From Adineta vaga (lineage: Eukaryota > Rotifera), in contig CP075495.1 in NCBI GenBank assembly GCA_021613535.1, positions 14,136,001-14,200,000 of the forward strand: DNA of 64,000 nt, written 5' to 3'. The notes under the pieces are model-generated. The model saw only the letters and a program-made list of their open reading frames with translations, made no database searches and was not told where the DNA came from. The position numbers and the translations under genes are program-made. Of the stretch, positions 22,905 through 35,835 are shown piece by piece; within the stretch, counting starts at the first letter, position 1; each line of letters starts with the position of its first letter.

Positions 22905-24298
22905 AGAATTCAAACTGCACAAGAACACATTACTAACTGTGATATAAATGCTATTATAGCATTCTTATTCGTCGAGTTTATTCATTATTCAAGTAGTACA
23001 AACATGAATCATTTTATAAGAAAATAATACTAGTATGTGAAACGCTGATTTAGAGAAAATATTGATTAATTAATCTTTCCACATTTCTAAGAAATAGATC
23101 GGTAAAGTACATAGCAATAAAATCATATAAAACATTGAAAGATGATTGTTAAGATTTTCAAATACTATATATTTATCTTGATAAATCATAGAAAAAATAT
23201 TTACAAAACAACGAAAGATGTGAGGAAAGAAAATTAAACGGGAGTTTGACTAGAGAATTCGACATATTCACAAATATATTTGACATTGACATGACTGTTT
23301 TTCTAAACAAAAAGATGCACAAATGAGAAATGAAAAGCAATATTTAAATGATTATTATTTCAAAATCTGATAGCTAATCAATACTAAAATCTTTTAAATT
23401 AACAATCAATTACCTGTTTGTATGTATAAAGGAGCTAATGTAATCTTTTTGCAATGTATTTAACAAACTTACTCAAGCTATTCTAACACATCTATATAAA
23501 TAGAAGGAGAATACTAAAACATGATATCTAAACGCAAACGACCTATGTAAAAAGAATAACTAGTCTTTTCCCTTGTCTATTGCATCGAAAAACATTCTAT
23601 ATTTATATGATGAGAACACAAGGCAAATCAATTTCTTGGTTTCCTATAATTTCTCATGAATTTTGATGATATTGAGAAAAGCAAGACAAATCGGCAGAAT
23701 TAGTATAAAATATGTTTACTTCCTCTCATTAAATACTTAGTAAATCTAAAGATATATATTCATTATAATTATAATTCTCGTTGGTTTCTACCAGATTCCA
23801 TTTATTTTCGATAGTCTATCATTATTTCAAGTTGATTCTCATGTAGAAATAATTTTCCTTCGTCTTAAGATAATTAAAGACTATTTAGATAGTTAATATA
23901 ATGCTATTGATTCTCGAATAAATAAAAATAAAAGAAATGATCAAACTCACCGTCCTTTGTACTTTTACATATTTATTCAATTTTTTCATGCTGTACAGTA
24001 TTTAATAACCATGATTTTATCTTTTGACATATATTCCAATTTGAATCTACTAAAACAGATAGATATGAACGATCATCAAGATATTGAAGTTATTTTTATC
24101 TAATAAATCTTCGAGATACAACTGTTTTACTTATTAAAGATCTTGAATTTTAATTCTATTGACTTTGTTTACTCTCCAACATCTTTTCAAAGCTTTTCGA
24201 TAGGTAGATCAATTGAGAGCGGAAAGAAAATACAAATAATAATTGACAATCGTTATTTCTTATAAATATGTATGCACTCGCTATCATAGAAGTGATAA
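22905..24298. other. AT-rich intergenic stretch
   Basis: About 1.4 kb with no open frame of coding character and no repeat recognised by eye. Confidence 0.5.
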
Positions 24299-25449
24299 TC
24301 ATCGCTTACTTTTCAATTTTGATTCACTTATTTGCGGTTGAACATCCGGTGACTTTCTAATAAATCCTAATCTAAATACCTTGACAACGACCTGCGCAGA
24401 AACGAACAATCCACATAATTATAAGGTGGATAAAGCACAATTTACTTCAAAATCGTCTATATCTATATCGGCACACAGTATATTAATTGGAAAAGGTGTA
24501 TTCACTTTCAAAGAATACAATTTATCTTCAGAAAGTAGCATGATCTTAATAACATCCTAGAAAAAATAATCATAAAACTACCTTGTAGGACAATTTATGG
24601 GAGACACTTACATCTGTTTCCATTCTAACATGAACATGTTCTTCCTCAATACCAATAATTGGAATTTTAATGATAAATATGCTTTCTGTCAGATGCGTAT
24701 GATATCTTTATTAAATAGAAGTGTAATAACGACAATAACGATATTTTAAAAACATACTCAATTTCATCGGAATTCGAAGCAACAATCGTATTCCAGATAC
24801 CTCCCATATCATCGGATGTTTTCTCTAAACGAAAGAGCATGGTTGATAATCGTAGTTGCAAAAGAAAAATAAGAGATGTTAGCATCTCGTGATGAAATGG
24901 AGAAACATTAAATACATACTATTCATTGCTGTTTTGCACTTGTCAAGCAATTTTTTCAAAGCTGAATCTGAAAGTAAATTAGGTCAAAGATAGAAAAAGA
25001 CAATTTTTAGAATCACTTCTTACAAGTAGGGTCGAATGAAAGACCACGAGTAAATATTTCACAAGCTTTTTCGAATTCTCTCATATAATACAAGGATTTA
25101 CCTTGAAAGTAATAGCCTTGGACATGTGTTTCATCTGTTTGTAGAACAGTTGTACTGTCTGCTAATGCATCTGAAAACAAGAAGATAAAAAGTGAATGGC
25201 TGTACAAAAAAGCCAACTTGATTACCCTTATAGTTTTTGAGATGAATCGAACATGCAGCACGTAGATCCAGTATAATCAGTTTTTGATAGATATCGTCTT
25301 GGTCTACCTCATTCAAGGTATCGGTGAGCAACTGCGATAAAAAATATTAACAAAAAGAAATAAAATTTAAAACAACCAACATTGTAGGCGTTCTGATATT
25401 TCATATCGTCCATTGCTAAAAGAGCTTGATAGGTTTTATCATTGGTCAT
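24299..25449 (-). CDS. SGT1-like co-chaperone (TPR + CS, no SGS), copy A
   Basis: Eight exons (25449-25381, 25331-25226, 25170-25024, 24967-24920, 24824-24758, 24705-24612, 24556-24446, 24391-24299) join in phase to 244 aa. The N-terminal half has TPR-type helix pairs (ALADSTTVLQTDETHVQGYY, FQGKSLYYMREFEKACEIFT). The C-terminal half is a CS/p23-like beta-sandwich (ESIFIIKIPIIGIEEEHVHV, KIMLLSEDKLYSLKVNTPFP, then DFEVVVKVFR). SGT1 (SUGT1) has the order TPR-CS-SGS and bridges HSP90 with SCF ligases and NLR immune receptors. Here the protein ends shortly after the CS domain, so the SGS domain is absent. The assignment is to the family, not to a proven orthologue. Confidence 0.72.
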
Positions 25450-25795
25450 GATTCGTTCGCATTAATTAGTGATCTAGTGTGTTGGTACGGAAAAAAAGTC
25501 CCGATAAAATTTTTTATCAATAATTGGCAATTGTCAATTGTAAAAGGATCGGATCGAAGGAACGGAACTAGAAGAAAAAAAGAAGAAAATAAATATACGC
25601 AAAAATGTTTTCATTTGTTGTTCACGTATCTTCCTGCAAAGTTTTATGATAGATGGCGTAGGGTGGCAGTCGTGATCGAATGCGATGAGTTAAAAAGTGT
25701 CATCTACTTCTCATATGAGTCGATTGTAGAGAAAAAGGTACATGGCAATAAAGAGTTTTATCAGTGATATACGAGTCGATTCAAATCAATCAGTT
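25450..25795. other. Upstream region of SGT1-like copy A
   Basis: Short spacer between the SGT1-like start codon and the second copy of the 590-bp repeat. The plus-strand open frame at 25426-25767 overlaps the gene start and has no coding support. Confidence 0.4.
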
Positions 25796-26387
25796 TCGAT
25801 GCTAAAAACAGTCGACAATAGTGAGAGTAAAGAATAAATAATATCCATCCCGTTTCAAAAATTCATGAATTTAATTGCCTTTCATGCTTTAAGAAAATAT
25901 CAGTATACCTAAGCTGATCATCGAGCTATTCCTAGTTGCGAAAAACGGGAAAAGTTTATAACCATGTCTATTCTGTCTACCTTTGAGAAATTATTTTATA
26001 TTATCTGTATATCACGCAAGAAGTTATCCGTAACAATCCTACGACAAGGATACTATAAAAATTGAATATTTATGTTCAGAACAGTTATACATTGCCTTTT
26101 GTCATCTCAAAATTAAATGGTTTTCGTAAAGATCATTTTTCTATCTGTGAACATAATAGAAAATACAAATAAGTGATAATGTAATTGAAATCAGACGTAG
26201 CTTTTTACGAAACCAACATTGCAGAAGATCTGCTTATTTTGTCCAATATCTCTTTCCTTTTTGTGTGTTATACTATAAGAACGGCAAGCAAAGTCTTGTT
26301 ATATCTTGTACTTTTTATGTGATATTAATAAATAGAAATAATTTTTTTATATAGATCTCTCCAAAAATACATGCCGATTCGAGCATT
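25796..26387. repeat. 590-bp dispersed repeat, copy 2
   Basis: Partner of 19219-19812 in the same orientation, with scattered substitutions (for example aatatccatcccg against aatattcatcccg). It sits about 350 bases upstream of SGT1-like copy A. Homology ends at gattcgagcat. Confidence 0.75.
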
Positions 26388-29300
26388 GATAAACATCATA
26401 TATTCTATAAAGCTTCAGAGACTATTAAAACAATTTCATATTGAAATATTTAAGTGTTTTTTACTTGTACCTAACAAAACGATCTTTCAGAAGCTATTGC
26501 AACTACGTGAACTACTATTCACTACGACAATAAATTAACGTCCGTATAGATGAAAGCTCATGGTTATGAGAATTCTAATAATTAAATAGTATGTGCAAAA
26601 AGATAGATCGATTTACATTCATTAATCTCATTCAATGTGCACCAGAATAAAAGATAAAACTTTTTAATTAAAGATCAAAACAGCTTCAAGTGTATAATGT
26701 TTAAAGTTTCAATTCTGTATAATTGAAATAGAAAAGGTGTCCCATAAGTCGTGCGAACATGACTGCTAAATATCGAATTTAGTTTTCTATTGAGTGCTTG
26801 TCTCTTCCACATATTGGACATACTTTTACACAAAGATACTTTCAAGCATTGTATTGACACACTCACGTGTATGACTATGGGATCTGAAAAGAAAGAGATT
26901 CTTGTTGATATTATGCATATTGTTGGGGCATCTGATCCAGTGAACTTCCAGCAGAATCTCATTCTCCATTGAATATCAATAGATATAACTGAAAGTGACA
27001 CTTTTGATAAAGAAACTTTCTTCTTGATGTTGAATACACATCTTAGACAGTATAGTTGCGCGACAGTCATTCAGAATTTTACGTTTTATGAAAAAAGCTC
27101 GGCAATTTAATTACTTAATTTATGTGAAATAGGATCAGTCTCAATCAATCAGTGTCTTAGTCAATTCGTATATACTATTGAACGACAAGAAGAAAATCCG
27201 ATTTACCATTCTTAAAAATATCTCGAATAGTTTGTTCGTCTAATATGAATAAAGTATGGGAATCTGAATTAAGTCAGAAGGACCCGATTTGCGATTAGCA
27301 ACATTTGCCAGAATGAAGAGGACCTTTTGTTTCCGTTTTGATCAACAAAACATGCGCATATGTCCATATACTTCGAAATGAATTTCTTCTTTCCTAAATA
27401 TCTTTATTAAATCAATCGTGTGTTCTTTGAGACGGCAACAAATATTATGTTAGACGAACCCGTGAGTGGAGCAGATTTAATAGAAAGTTCATTTCGAAGA
27501 ACAGAAATCTTTTGAGAAGCAACCAGCCCCGAACGTTTTTTGGATTAATTGGTTTTTATATAATAAAAGTCGTCTAAATAAAAATCTCTCTGATAAAAAC
27601 TTTCTTTTGTTAAATATGTTTATTTTTTAAAGAGATGTATGACTGAAGATTATCAAATCCTCAACATACATCGATTTGTTAAAACGATTAGTAAAGGAAT
27701 TTTCTATGCCACAACATCCATATCATAAGAGATCTGTCATAAACGTAGACTTAAATTTATCGTTATAACTCAAATACCAATGTAAAAAAAGTTTTATGCA
27801 ATTTTTTATGAGTTGTGATAAGCTATATATATAGTTTCACAATCCTTTATTTACATGATGGGGCTAAAATCAGTACATATGCCTTATTGTATAATATACA
27901 ATTATTGACTTGACAATTTAGCCGCCAATTTTTAAGCACATCGTGTCATCTGTAGATGAAACAGCGACAATAAGTACTGAGCTGTACTAAGTCAGAAATG
28001 GCAAAAGGCAATGTAATATTTGATTAGACAATGTCAAAGGTGTGAAATCTGCCGTATAAAATAGAAGATTTCCCCTACCAACGATTTTTTATAAAAACTT
28101 CCCTGAATGTAAAATACAACTACAAAAAAGAATTATGATCATCTGAAATGATTTTTCAAAATCTTTCCCTTACGGTCGTGCTCGCACACGGGCGGATCCT
28201 ACAGCTGTATTATAGAGAAACCTATTCTTGAATTGAATGTAACATCTGAGTGAATTTGAGCATGCAAAACAATCGATATAAAAGATTTTCTCAATGAATA
28301 TGAAGTCACTTTTTTATACACATAAGCTATGAATTGTTAATATTCAATATAATAACTTCGTATATGTAAATCAATATCAATCATACTAGAAACTAACTTA
28401 TATCGTCGATGTTAAATCATCAATCACGGATTTTATCTGACTGCTCATGTCATCCATTTATAGCAAAATGATACCTTATTGCAGAAAAGTATTAACATGA
28501 AAGAAACCAACAAGAGCGAAAGACTAAATAATGTCGATTTATACATCAAAATGATCTAGAAATAGTCATATATTCGAAGGTGAAAAAAGAAAAGCATACT
28601 ATTATACTTTTTCCACCAGGAAAAATTTTTCCATTCAGTAAAAATTGTTGCTCCTAAATGAAATATAATAGCTGCCAATAATATCATCCAAATTAATGTG
28701 TCATCCATTTTGGAAACAAAGGCACCCATAGAAGCAGAAACCATAATTGCTGCATAAAAAGCAACGGTCTCCACTAAAATAATACAAGCACTGATAAATC
28801 TTATGGCTAAACCTAGAGAGTGTGGATGGATGAGTACGGTCGTGCAATGGGATGACTGTGAATATTGATCTATAATCGGATCCGTTCATCAGTCGCGCTC
28901 ACGCTTACATTTGCACCTTTAGTCCAAGATAAGAAGAATACGTGGAGTATGAGTGATTTAAGGCAGAGCATTGGTGACGTAAGGCGGAACACTGGAGTAT
29001 CGTTTGACTCTTCTGAATATGCGATTTAATTACATCTGATTTATAATTCGTTTAAAAAATTTAATTTGACTCATAAACGAATCAATTATTTTCTATACAA
29101 AAAAGATTTTATCGACCACTAGAAGATCTGGAAATGGACGATTGAATGACCGTTATCCTCACGCAATGTTATTTTATCTTGTTTTTCAAGTAAAACGATA
29201 CAGCAATGCAATTCCACTGTTTCAAAAGTTAATTTTTGATTATGATTAATCACTTGTCCATTGATTGAGGGTGTACGTGAGAATATTACTCTTCTTTTTT

Positions 29301-29455
29301 CCGTCTATTTTCACTCATCTTAAATCTAACATACTCATTCACTGCTTACTCGAAAACTCTTGAAATTTTTTTGCCTAAAAAAAAGTCAAGTTGCCATTTT
29401 CTTTCAACGTTTTTTATAAATATTTATATTAAAATAATTTACTAAATTATATTGA
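26388..29455. other. Gene-poor, repeat-like stretch
   Basis: About 3 kb without a convincing complete gene. It holds a minus-strand open frame (26675-27070) of odd composition. An 11-base word tacggtcgtgc recurs near 28172 and 28836 in locally GC-richer DNA. A possible membrane-protein exon lies at 28556-28813 (separate entry). It may be decayed mobile DNA. Confidence 0.4.
28556..28813 (-). pseudogene. Possible two-helix membrane protein exon or remnant
   Basis: After a good acceptor (TCTCTAG on the minus strand near 28820), the minus strand encodes LAIRFISACIILVETVAFYA, then AIMVSASMGAFV, DDTLIWMILLAAIIFHLGAT and EWKNFSWWKKY before a stop. This gives two likely transmembrane helices. No upstream exons could be joined. 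It could be the last exon of a small membrane protein or a leftover; no family recognised. Confidence 0.3.
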
Positions 29456-32400
29456 TCACTTACAGATTTGTTGCTTTGTTGGTGATCGCTTTAATTTTCT
29501 TCTTAATTTAATTTCAATCTATATATGAAATATCAAACGATATATTGTACAACTAACAGTAACACATGTAGGAAAAACTCACTCCTGATGAGAATATATG
29601 CTTCTCTGTTAATTCAGAATTAACAGAAAATGGTAATTGATGGGAAAATTTGTAGGTATTATTATCCACTCGAAGATAAATAATAATATCTTGCTAAAAT
29701 GAAAGAATTAACTCGATCAAGTAGAGCTTATCCTTTTACTTACATCCATATTTTTGAATGAAATATTCACATGATTGAGATTGAGATTCTTCACTGGAAT
29801 GAAGATAATAATATTATTATCCTTGATGGTGATGAATTCTCTGAGAATACGGAAAAATAAATTCATTCAATTTATTATGTATAAGACATACTCAGCGTCG
29901 ATGGTAAAAGCTAAAATATACAAATATTCTATATAATATTGATATAAAATATACGGAACACTTCTAATAATTATCTAAGTAGGCGAGCATGTCACAAAAA
30001 CTTAATTTATTGGAGTTTCCCGAAACAAAATCGAACATAAATATAATATTTCATTTTTTATCGTATATTAAAATAAAAATATTCCGTGACAAAAGTTTTT
30101 CAGGACAATATCAATCACAAAAGATTTATATAAATTGCTCATATTCTTGCAGCAAAGGGATTTTTTTCATCAATTAGGATGCATTCAGCAATTCAACAGA
30201 AAAAAATGTTTTACTCAAAAAACAGTTTAGAATATGAGTAAACTAATGCATCAATACAAGCTCATGCTGATATATTTAATTCAGATGGAATTTTGTTATA
30301 CACAAAACGACACCATCAATTTTTTTGTTTACAATCAAACCTAATGTTTAAACTAAACTGCTTTTATCTTGGAAAATATCATTTTGATCTAATTTGATAT
30401 TGATCATTCGAATTTAGATTTAATAGGAATTTCAAGTAAGCTATTTCAATTAATTTTATGTTCTTTATTTAGAATTGATGTTTCTTCTAGTTCTCTCAAA
30501 TACGTTAGTTATATAAATGTCTTCTGGAATTCAATGTATATCAAATGAACGTTGAAATCAAATCGAATACTTATTTCAGTTGGTTCAAGACATCTATACA
30601 ACTTCATTATTAGACATTTCAATTGAGATTCTAATATGAACTAGGTCGTTTTCCTCATAACTCTCATTTATTGACTAAGTTTTAATATGAGAAAGAGTTA
30701 AGTGAAATATTATCCATCTCTTTACATTATTATATAAACGATAGCATTCATTAAATGTATAGATATGTAAGATGAAACAAGAATTTATTCTTTTCCCCTA
30801 ATATCCAATTAGATTTCTCGATTAACGAGATTCTTTGAAATTTTTATAGAAACATAAGCATTGCATCTCGTATTCTAAAGCTATCCAGATCAAACTATTA
30901 TATCACAAGATCCAACGAATAGTGCAAGAGTGAGGATGTTATTATCAAAATAAAGATGGTAGATGTTTTTCAAATATCATTTGTAAATTACGGTATCACC
31001 TTGCATTTTCAATTATTATTATTATTAAATAACTTACCAGTTTTTGGTGGATTTGTATTGCATTTGTCTAACCATAATGCAAATGTTCCTGGTCCGGCTA
31101 AAAGAAGAAAATTGAAATTTAATGCAATCAGATCTTATTCGTTTGAGGATTTAGTTGTGGATGTTTCTCCTTAAGTTTCATCTTCGGACACTCAATGTAC
31201 ACCTTCGTCAAATATCTCTTAACGTGAATTGGTCAGCAATTTGACAAACGTTTATGAAATGAAAATATCGTCTTTGTAATTCTCTTTTTTCAAAACCGAA
31301 AGTTCTCGATGTAAGACTCAAAATATTCATTCCATCACATTATTATCAGAAGAGTAAAGTACCGAACAGTCAGTATGAGAAGGTGTCAAAAGTTTTTTTC
31401 AATGCAAAAAGCGATTCCTAGTTTCTTGATTTCTCACAGTTCCTAATAGATCCTGATAGATCCTTTGGTTTCTCAAAAATCTTGAAAGATCCTTCAGTTC
31501 TTCAGAGATCCTAATGAATCATTCGGCTCCTCAGAGATCGTGATTAATCCTCCTGGTTCCTTATGGAGATGGCGAGAACCATCAAGACCTAAAAAGAACT
31601 GAAGGAGCTATAAAAATCCAGCGAATTGGAGGAACCAAAAACTAAATTTTCCTTCTTGATATGATTTTTGAGACTTCCTGGTGGTTCCTACAAGTTCTTG
31701 ATGGTTCCAGAAACCGCTTTTTTCCGTTAATGTTCCTCAAAGAGATTCATGTTTATATTGAACAGTATGGTTCGTCAAAAGGCTTGAAAATAATACAGTT
31801 ACTTTACCAGCATGTGATTGTCCATCACGAAATGACTGGATAGCTTTCTCAATCCAACCTAAATAATAGGCAGCCACACCATTAGCCAAATGAGCTTCAT
31901 AATTAGTGCCATTGAGGTGGATTGCAATGGTCGAAAGTTCAAATGCTTCTAAAAATAATAGCATGTATAATTATTTTCGTTTGTAAACAAAAAATTTCAT
32001 TTCTTATGTTTTCTTTTCAAATAATTGCAACGATTTGACATAAAAAACTAGATGATGTACAAAGATTTTATCAATGAAACTCTATAAAACTAGGTCACTC
32101 AGCATATCTCTTAGAACTATATGAGAAAGCGTAATAAATATAGCGAATACTTAAAATCTGTAACGAATATTTGTCCTAAATCTTACCCGAATTCTAATTT
32201 TCAACAACGTCTCAATCATAATCTTAATTTAACTCATTTGGAAATATATATATCCAACTAATTCCAATTTTTCCGGAATAACGTTTTTAAAGCTGCTTTT
32301 ACAAACCAAAATATAAAAAAATTCTTTGTTTTAACTTCATCGTATTTGTAAAATATGTTTCGAATCATTTTTATTTATTTTTTCTTTTTCAAAAAGAAGA

Positions 32401-33085
32401 ATAAAGTTAAAATTAATACTAAGTTTAGTATGATATATAGACAACAATTTCACGGTACTTTTCAATATCGTTTTACTTATCAATGGATATTTATCATGAC
32501 TTCGATCAGTTTCATTATTCCAAAAAAGAATAGAATAGACGAATCTATTCATACTGTTTTTTAGTATTATACATCATACAATGATTAATTTATAATTTTC
32601 CTCTGAAGTCTCTCTCATAAAATATTAGATTATAATAATAAAAATCATGTACCTATTTGTTTGTAAGTTCTTTTACACAATCAGTACTAAATGAAAGATA
32701 AAAATAACTATTCTTAACTCGTTCCAGGAAATACTAATGATTTATGGATAATTAATTTCTGACTAGGTTTCCACTACAGATAGTGAAATATACGATTGAG
32801 ACGTCTTCAATATTCTTACTTATATAATTTTTTCGTGTATTAGCTATTCGTGCTAATACTGAATAAATTTTTGATGTTAACAATGGATCAGTTTCATTAT
32901 CAACAGATAAAGCACTGGTCAATATCTTAATAAAAATAAAAATGAAGAAAAGCCGTTAATAGACGTCAGATGATTATACAGATTACTTCCTCTGCTTCAT
33001 CGTCTTGACCAGCTTTGAATAAACGAGAACCAGCTTCATATAATGATAAAGATGTGTAGATGATTTCAGAAGTTGTACGAGCCAT
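29456..33085 (-). CDS. SGT1-like co-chaperone (TPR + CS, no SGS), copy B
   Basis: Exons 33085-32987, 32925-32820, 31948-31808, 31097-31038, 29910-29892, 29840-29744, 29693-29583 and 29518-29456 join in phase to 231 aa. TPR-type helices come first (LYEAGSRLFKAGQDDEAEEI, YEAHLANGVAAYYLGWIEKA), then ALWLDKC, a CS domain (FITIKDNNIIIFIPVKNLNL, INHVNISF-type strand, DIIIYLRVDNNTYKFSHQLP) closing with IEIKLRRK, and a basic tail. Intron phases match copy A, and one CS exon is 111 nt in both, so they are paralogues. Introns 2-4 are very long for this genome (871, 710 and 1127 nt) and hold repeats. The 19-nt exon and the 1.1-kb intron are the least certain parts of the model. Confidence 0.68.
31390..31725. 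repeat. Intronic minisatellite with inverted half
   Basis: Within an intron of SGT1-like copy B, degenerate units of about 20-30 bases built on gatcct and ttcctcagagatc repeat from about 31425 to 31560. The array then reverses orientation, with gaaccatcaaga (about 31575-31586) complementary to tcttgatggttc (about 31695-31706), so it could form a hairpin. Confidence 0.6.
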
Positions 33086-34840
33086 AAACATCGAGATGAG
33101 AAAGATTAGCAATATAGAAGAAATAGAATAATTTAAACGTTAGTGAATGCACAAGTGTACAGTATGGAAACAGATGTATATTCAAAAAGTGGGGATTTTT
33201 ATTTAAATAAAGCAAAGAGAGAACTAATAATGCAGAACGAGATGGAAAGGACAGAAAAGGTCAATGCGAATAAGGCAGCAATCACAAGATATTTTAATAA
33301 AAGTAATATTATATATTAAGATGTCAATTGATGCAAGCACAATCTTTTTCTGTACTTGAAAATGTGAAAAATGTTCAAACAATTTTAGGAAATCAAAACT
33401 ATTTCTGAACTTCTGTGACACTTGATAAGAAAACATAATATAAAGTAAAAATAATAGATAATAGATAATATCGTATACTTGTCCAAAACTCTTTTTTCTT
33501 TTGAAATCGAATCAATCAGCCATTCTATAATTAACTAGAATCGAGAAATATATAATTTTTTATGTTGCGAAACATTTTCAAGTTCGGATAGATCCAGTTT
33601 TATTAAAGTTTTAAAATTCTTTTCAAAATATTCCTATACATAAATGGATTGAACAAAGGTTTTCTTTTGTTCTGATTTATTTATATGGACACAGATCGCT
33701 AAAAAGTTATTTTTTCTATTAGTACTCAGTTTATTTGCTTTTAAATCATTACAGTTGATGACAATTTACATTCAACTGGAGGTAAACTAATGACAATATA
33801 AGCAATTTAATCAAGATGAATTTAGAATTATCATATATAAAAGAATGTTATATTTAACTAAAGATGATTCATAGTCTTTTATTTTTTCTTAATAGCTATG
33901 TATTGTGCACTTGAAATCGTATCGACTCGAGCACTTTCTTTACATAGCACGAACATTTGTTATTGTAACATCTCCTTTCACTTGCAAAGCTTGAACAGCT
34001 TGATATGGTACACGATGTCGATAAGTAAACCAAGGTTGACCATTGCAATTTACCTATTCAAATACAAAACAAATCAGTATAAACTCTATCATTATCATCA
34101 CGCCTTGTTTTACTTGGTAGTGTTCAGGATAACAGATGAGTTGAATTTCAAAATCTTGTCCTGCTTGTAATGGAAATCCTCCTTGTTTTTCTTCAGCACC
34201 CCATCCACCACCTTGACACGAGTTACGAACAGCTTCACGTTGATCAAATCGTGGATTGAAATGAAACGCAACATCACCACCTTGATAAGTACTTGTCAAT
34301 AAATTGAATTCAAAACGTGATGCACCATGATTTGATCGACCGTTGATATATAACACACGACCTGCATTGTTATGCAATAACAACAATGATTTCACATTAT
34401 CAACTTTTTTGATTAGATCAACTTACCAGGAAACATATTGATAGGAAGTGGAGTTTCCTAGAACACAAGAAAGAAAGATAAAACGGGTTGAAAGCAAAGA
34501 ACAATAAATCTTTCTGACCATCGAGAATCGCCATGGTTGACCTTGTTGACTGAAACCTGGATAGATTTGAACATTTGATAGATTAACGTCGCCTTTAACA
34601 GTCACACTATCAGCAGCATTGAATGGCATTCGATGATTGAAATCAGCTATGTGCTGATTATTCACTGCAATCTTAACAAGCAAAGATGATCATGTCACCC
34701 AATATTATCTGGTAAAAGTGAGTCTTACTTTGAAACCTTGTTCTGTGACCATGATGATGATGTTGAATGATTGACCATGAGAAATAGTCAATGGTTTTCG
34801 TTCTTCATTTCCCCAACCACCACCTGGTGCAGCATTCAAT
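32805..34840. repeat. Segmental duplication, copy B
   Basis: Partner of 20401-22419, about 12.4 kb away in the same orientation. It spans the first two exons of SGT1-like copy B, the intergenic spacer and most of galectin 2. Because the flanking genes are complete here, this is more likely the parental copy. Confidence 0.85.
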
Positions 34841-35215
34841 ACTAATTGACGGTCATTGACACGTGGATTCACATGTAAAACGATATCACCTCGACCATTT
34901 GTCAAATTGACTTCGAATCTGTTTCGAGATTTTGTAGAATTAGTCACGTCGCATAGTTATTTGAGGGACGAGAACTTACCTATCACCAGTGGTTGTGCCA
35001 TAGACATGTATTTGAGTGCCATAACTGATGGGTGGTGAGATTTGTGTTTGATAGGGAACATTCTACATATCATTTCTATGTTTTTCTTTTCACATGATGA
35101 GAAAGTGCAGATAACTTACATAGTGTTGACTACTTGTGTGCTGTAGAAAGAAAAAAGAATAGAATGAATGGTTGTATGATAAATGTGGAATATCTGTTAA
35201 ACATACCTGACCCAT
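33940..35215 (-). CDS. Tandem-repeat galectin (two CRDs)
   Basis: Eight exons (35215-35207, 35140-35120, 35062-34980, 34918-34729, 34671-34519, 34457-34427, 34361-34114, 34053-33940) join in phase to 282 aa. CRD1 has HVNPRV, N..PGGGWGNEERKPLTISHG, FKIAVNNQHIADFNHRMPF and VKGDVNLSNVQIY; CRD2 has HFNPRF, RNSCQGGGWGAEE, FPLQAGQDFEIQLIC and HRVPYQAVQALQVKGDVTIT. The H-N-R ... N ... W-E set needed for beta-galactoside binding is largely kept. Galectins have no signal peptide and act in cytosol or after non-classical export, often in innate recognition. The first exon is only 9 nt (Met-Gly-Gln). Confidence 0.88.
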
Positions 35216-35835
35216 GTTTGATTAAAGAGAAGAAGAAAGTTAAAGTAATATACTTTTATTTCTGACAGATGTGTGAATAGTGAAACGATGGTTAGAAACG
35301 GAGTAAATTTATAGAGTTGAAGATTATTTGATAATAAATGTAAAAAAAGAGAGAGAGAAAATGACTGTGTAAATATGTGTATTCGACAGTTGTTTTATGT
35401 GGACAGAAATCATTGAGGTTTTTATGTGAAAATGAGATGACTAAGTATCGTTATCAGAAAGACAACAAATCAAGCTGGTGAAAGAGCATAAATGATCAAC
35501 AAATATTCTCATAAAAATAATCTGTTTTATCTTGAAGAGAATGAAAGAAAAGATTAAAACGTCGAATTATATTTGTTTTTCGATGAATATATTCGGTCGA
35601 ATTTGATAATGATAATATTATACCAGCTCACTGTGGTGGTATTATCGATATTTTTAGATATATTATGTATTATAACTTTGAAGATTTTCAAGTAACGCAT
35701 AGTTTTATTTTATAAGTTAAAGTGCAATAAATGATCACAAAAATACTTTGAAAAAACAGTATAATCAAATGTTTAACTATATGAAAAAAGTTAGTAGGAT
35801 TGAGAGAATGTAAACTAAACAAGTCGTCCAGTTTT
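35216..35835. other. Spacer between the two galectin genes
   Basis: About 620 bases between the start of galectin 2 and the stop of galectin 3, both on the minus strand. It should hold the galectin 2 promoter and the galectin 3 3' UTR. A purine run (about 35346-35360) is the only notable pattern. Confidence 0.45.

Noticed and set aside
26675-27070. 131-codon minus-strand frame with an aggtgtcccataagtc-like edge, thought of as a transposase remnant
   Set aside because: Composition is unlike a real protein, no catalytic motif is visible, and no terminal inverted repeat was found.
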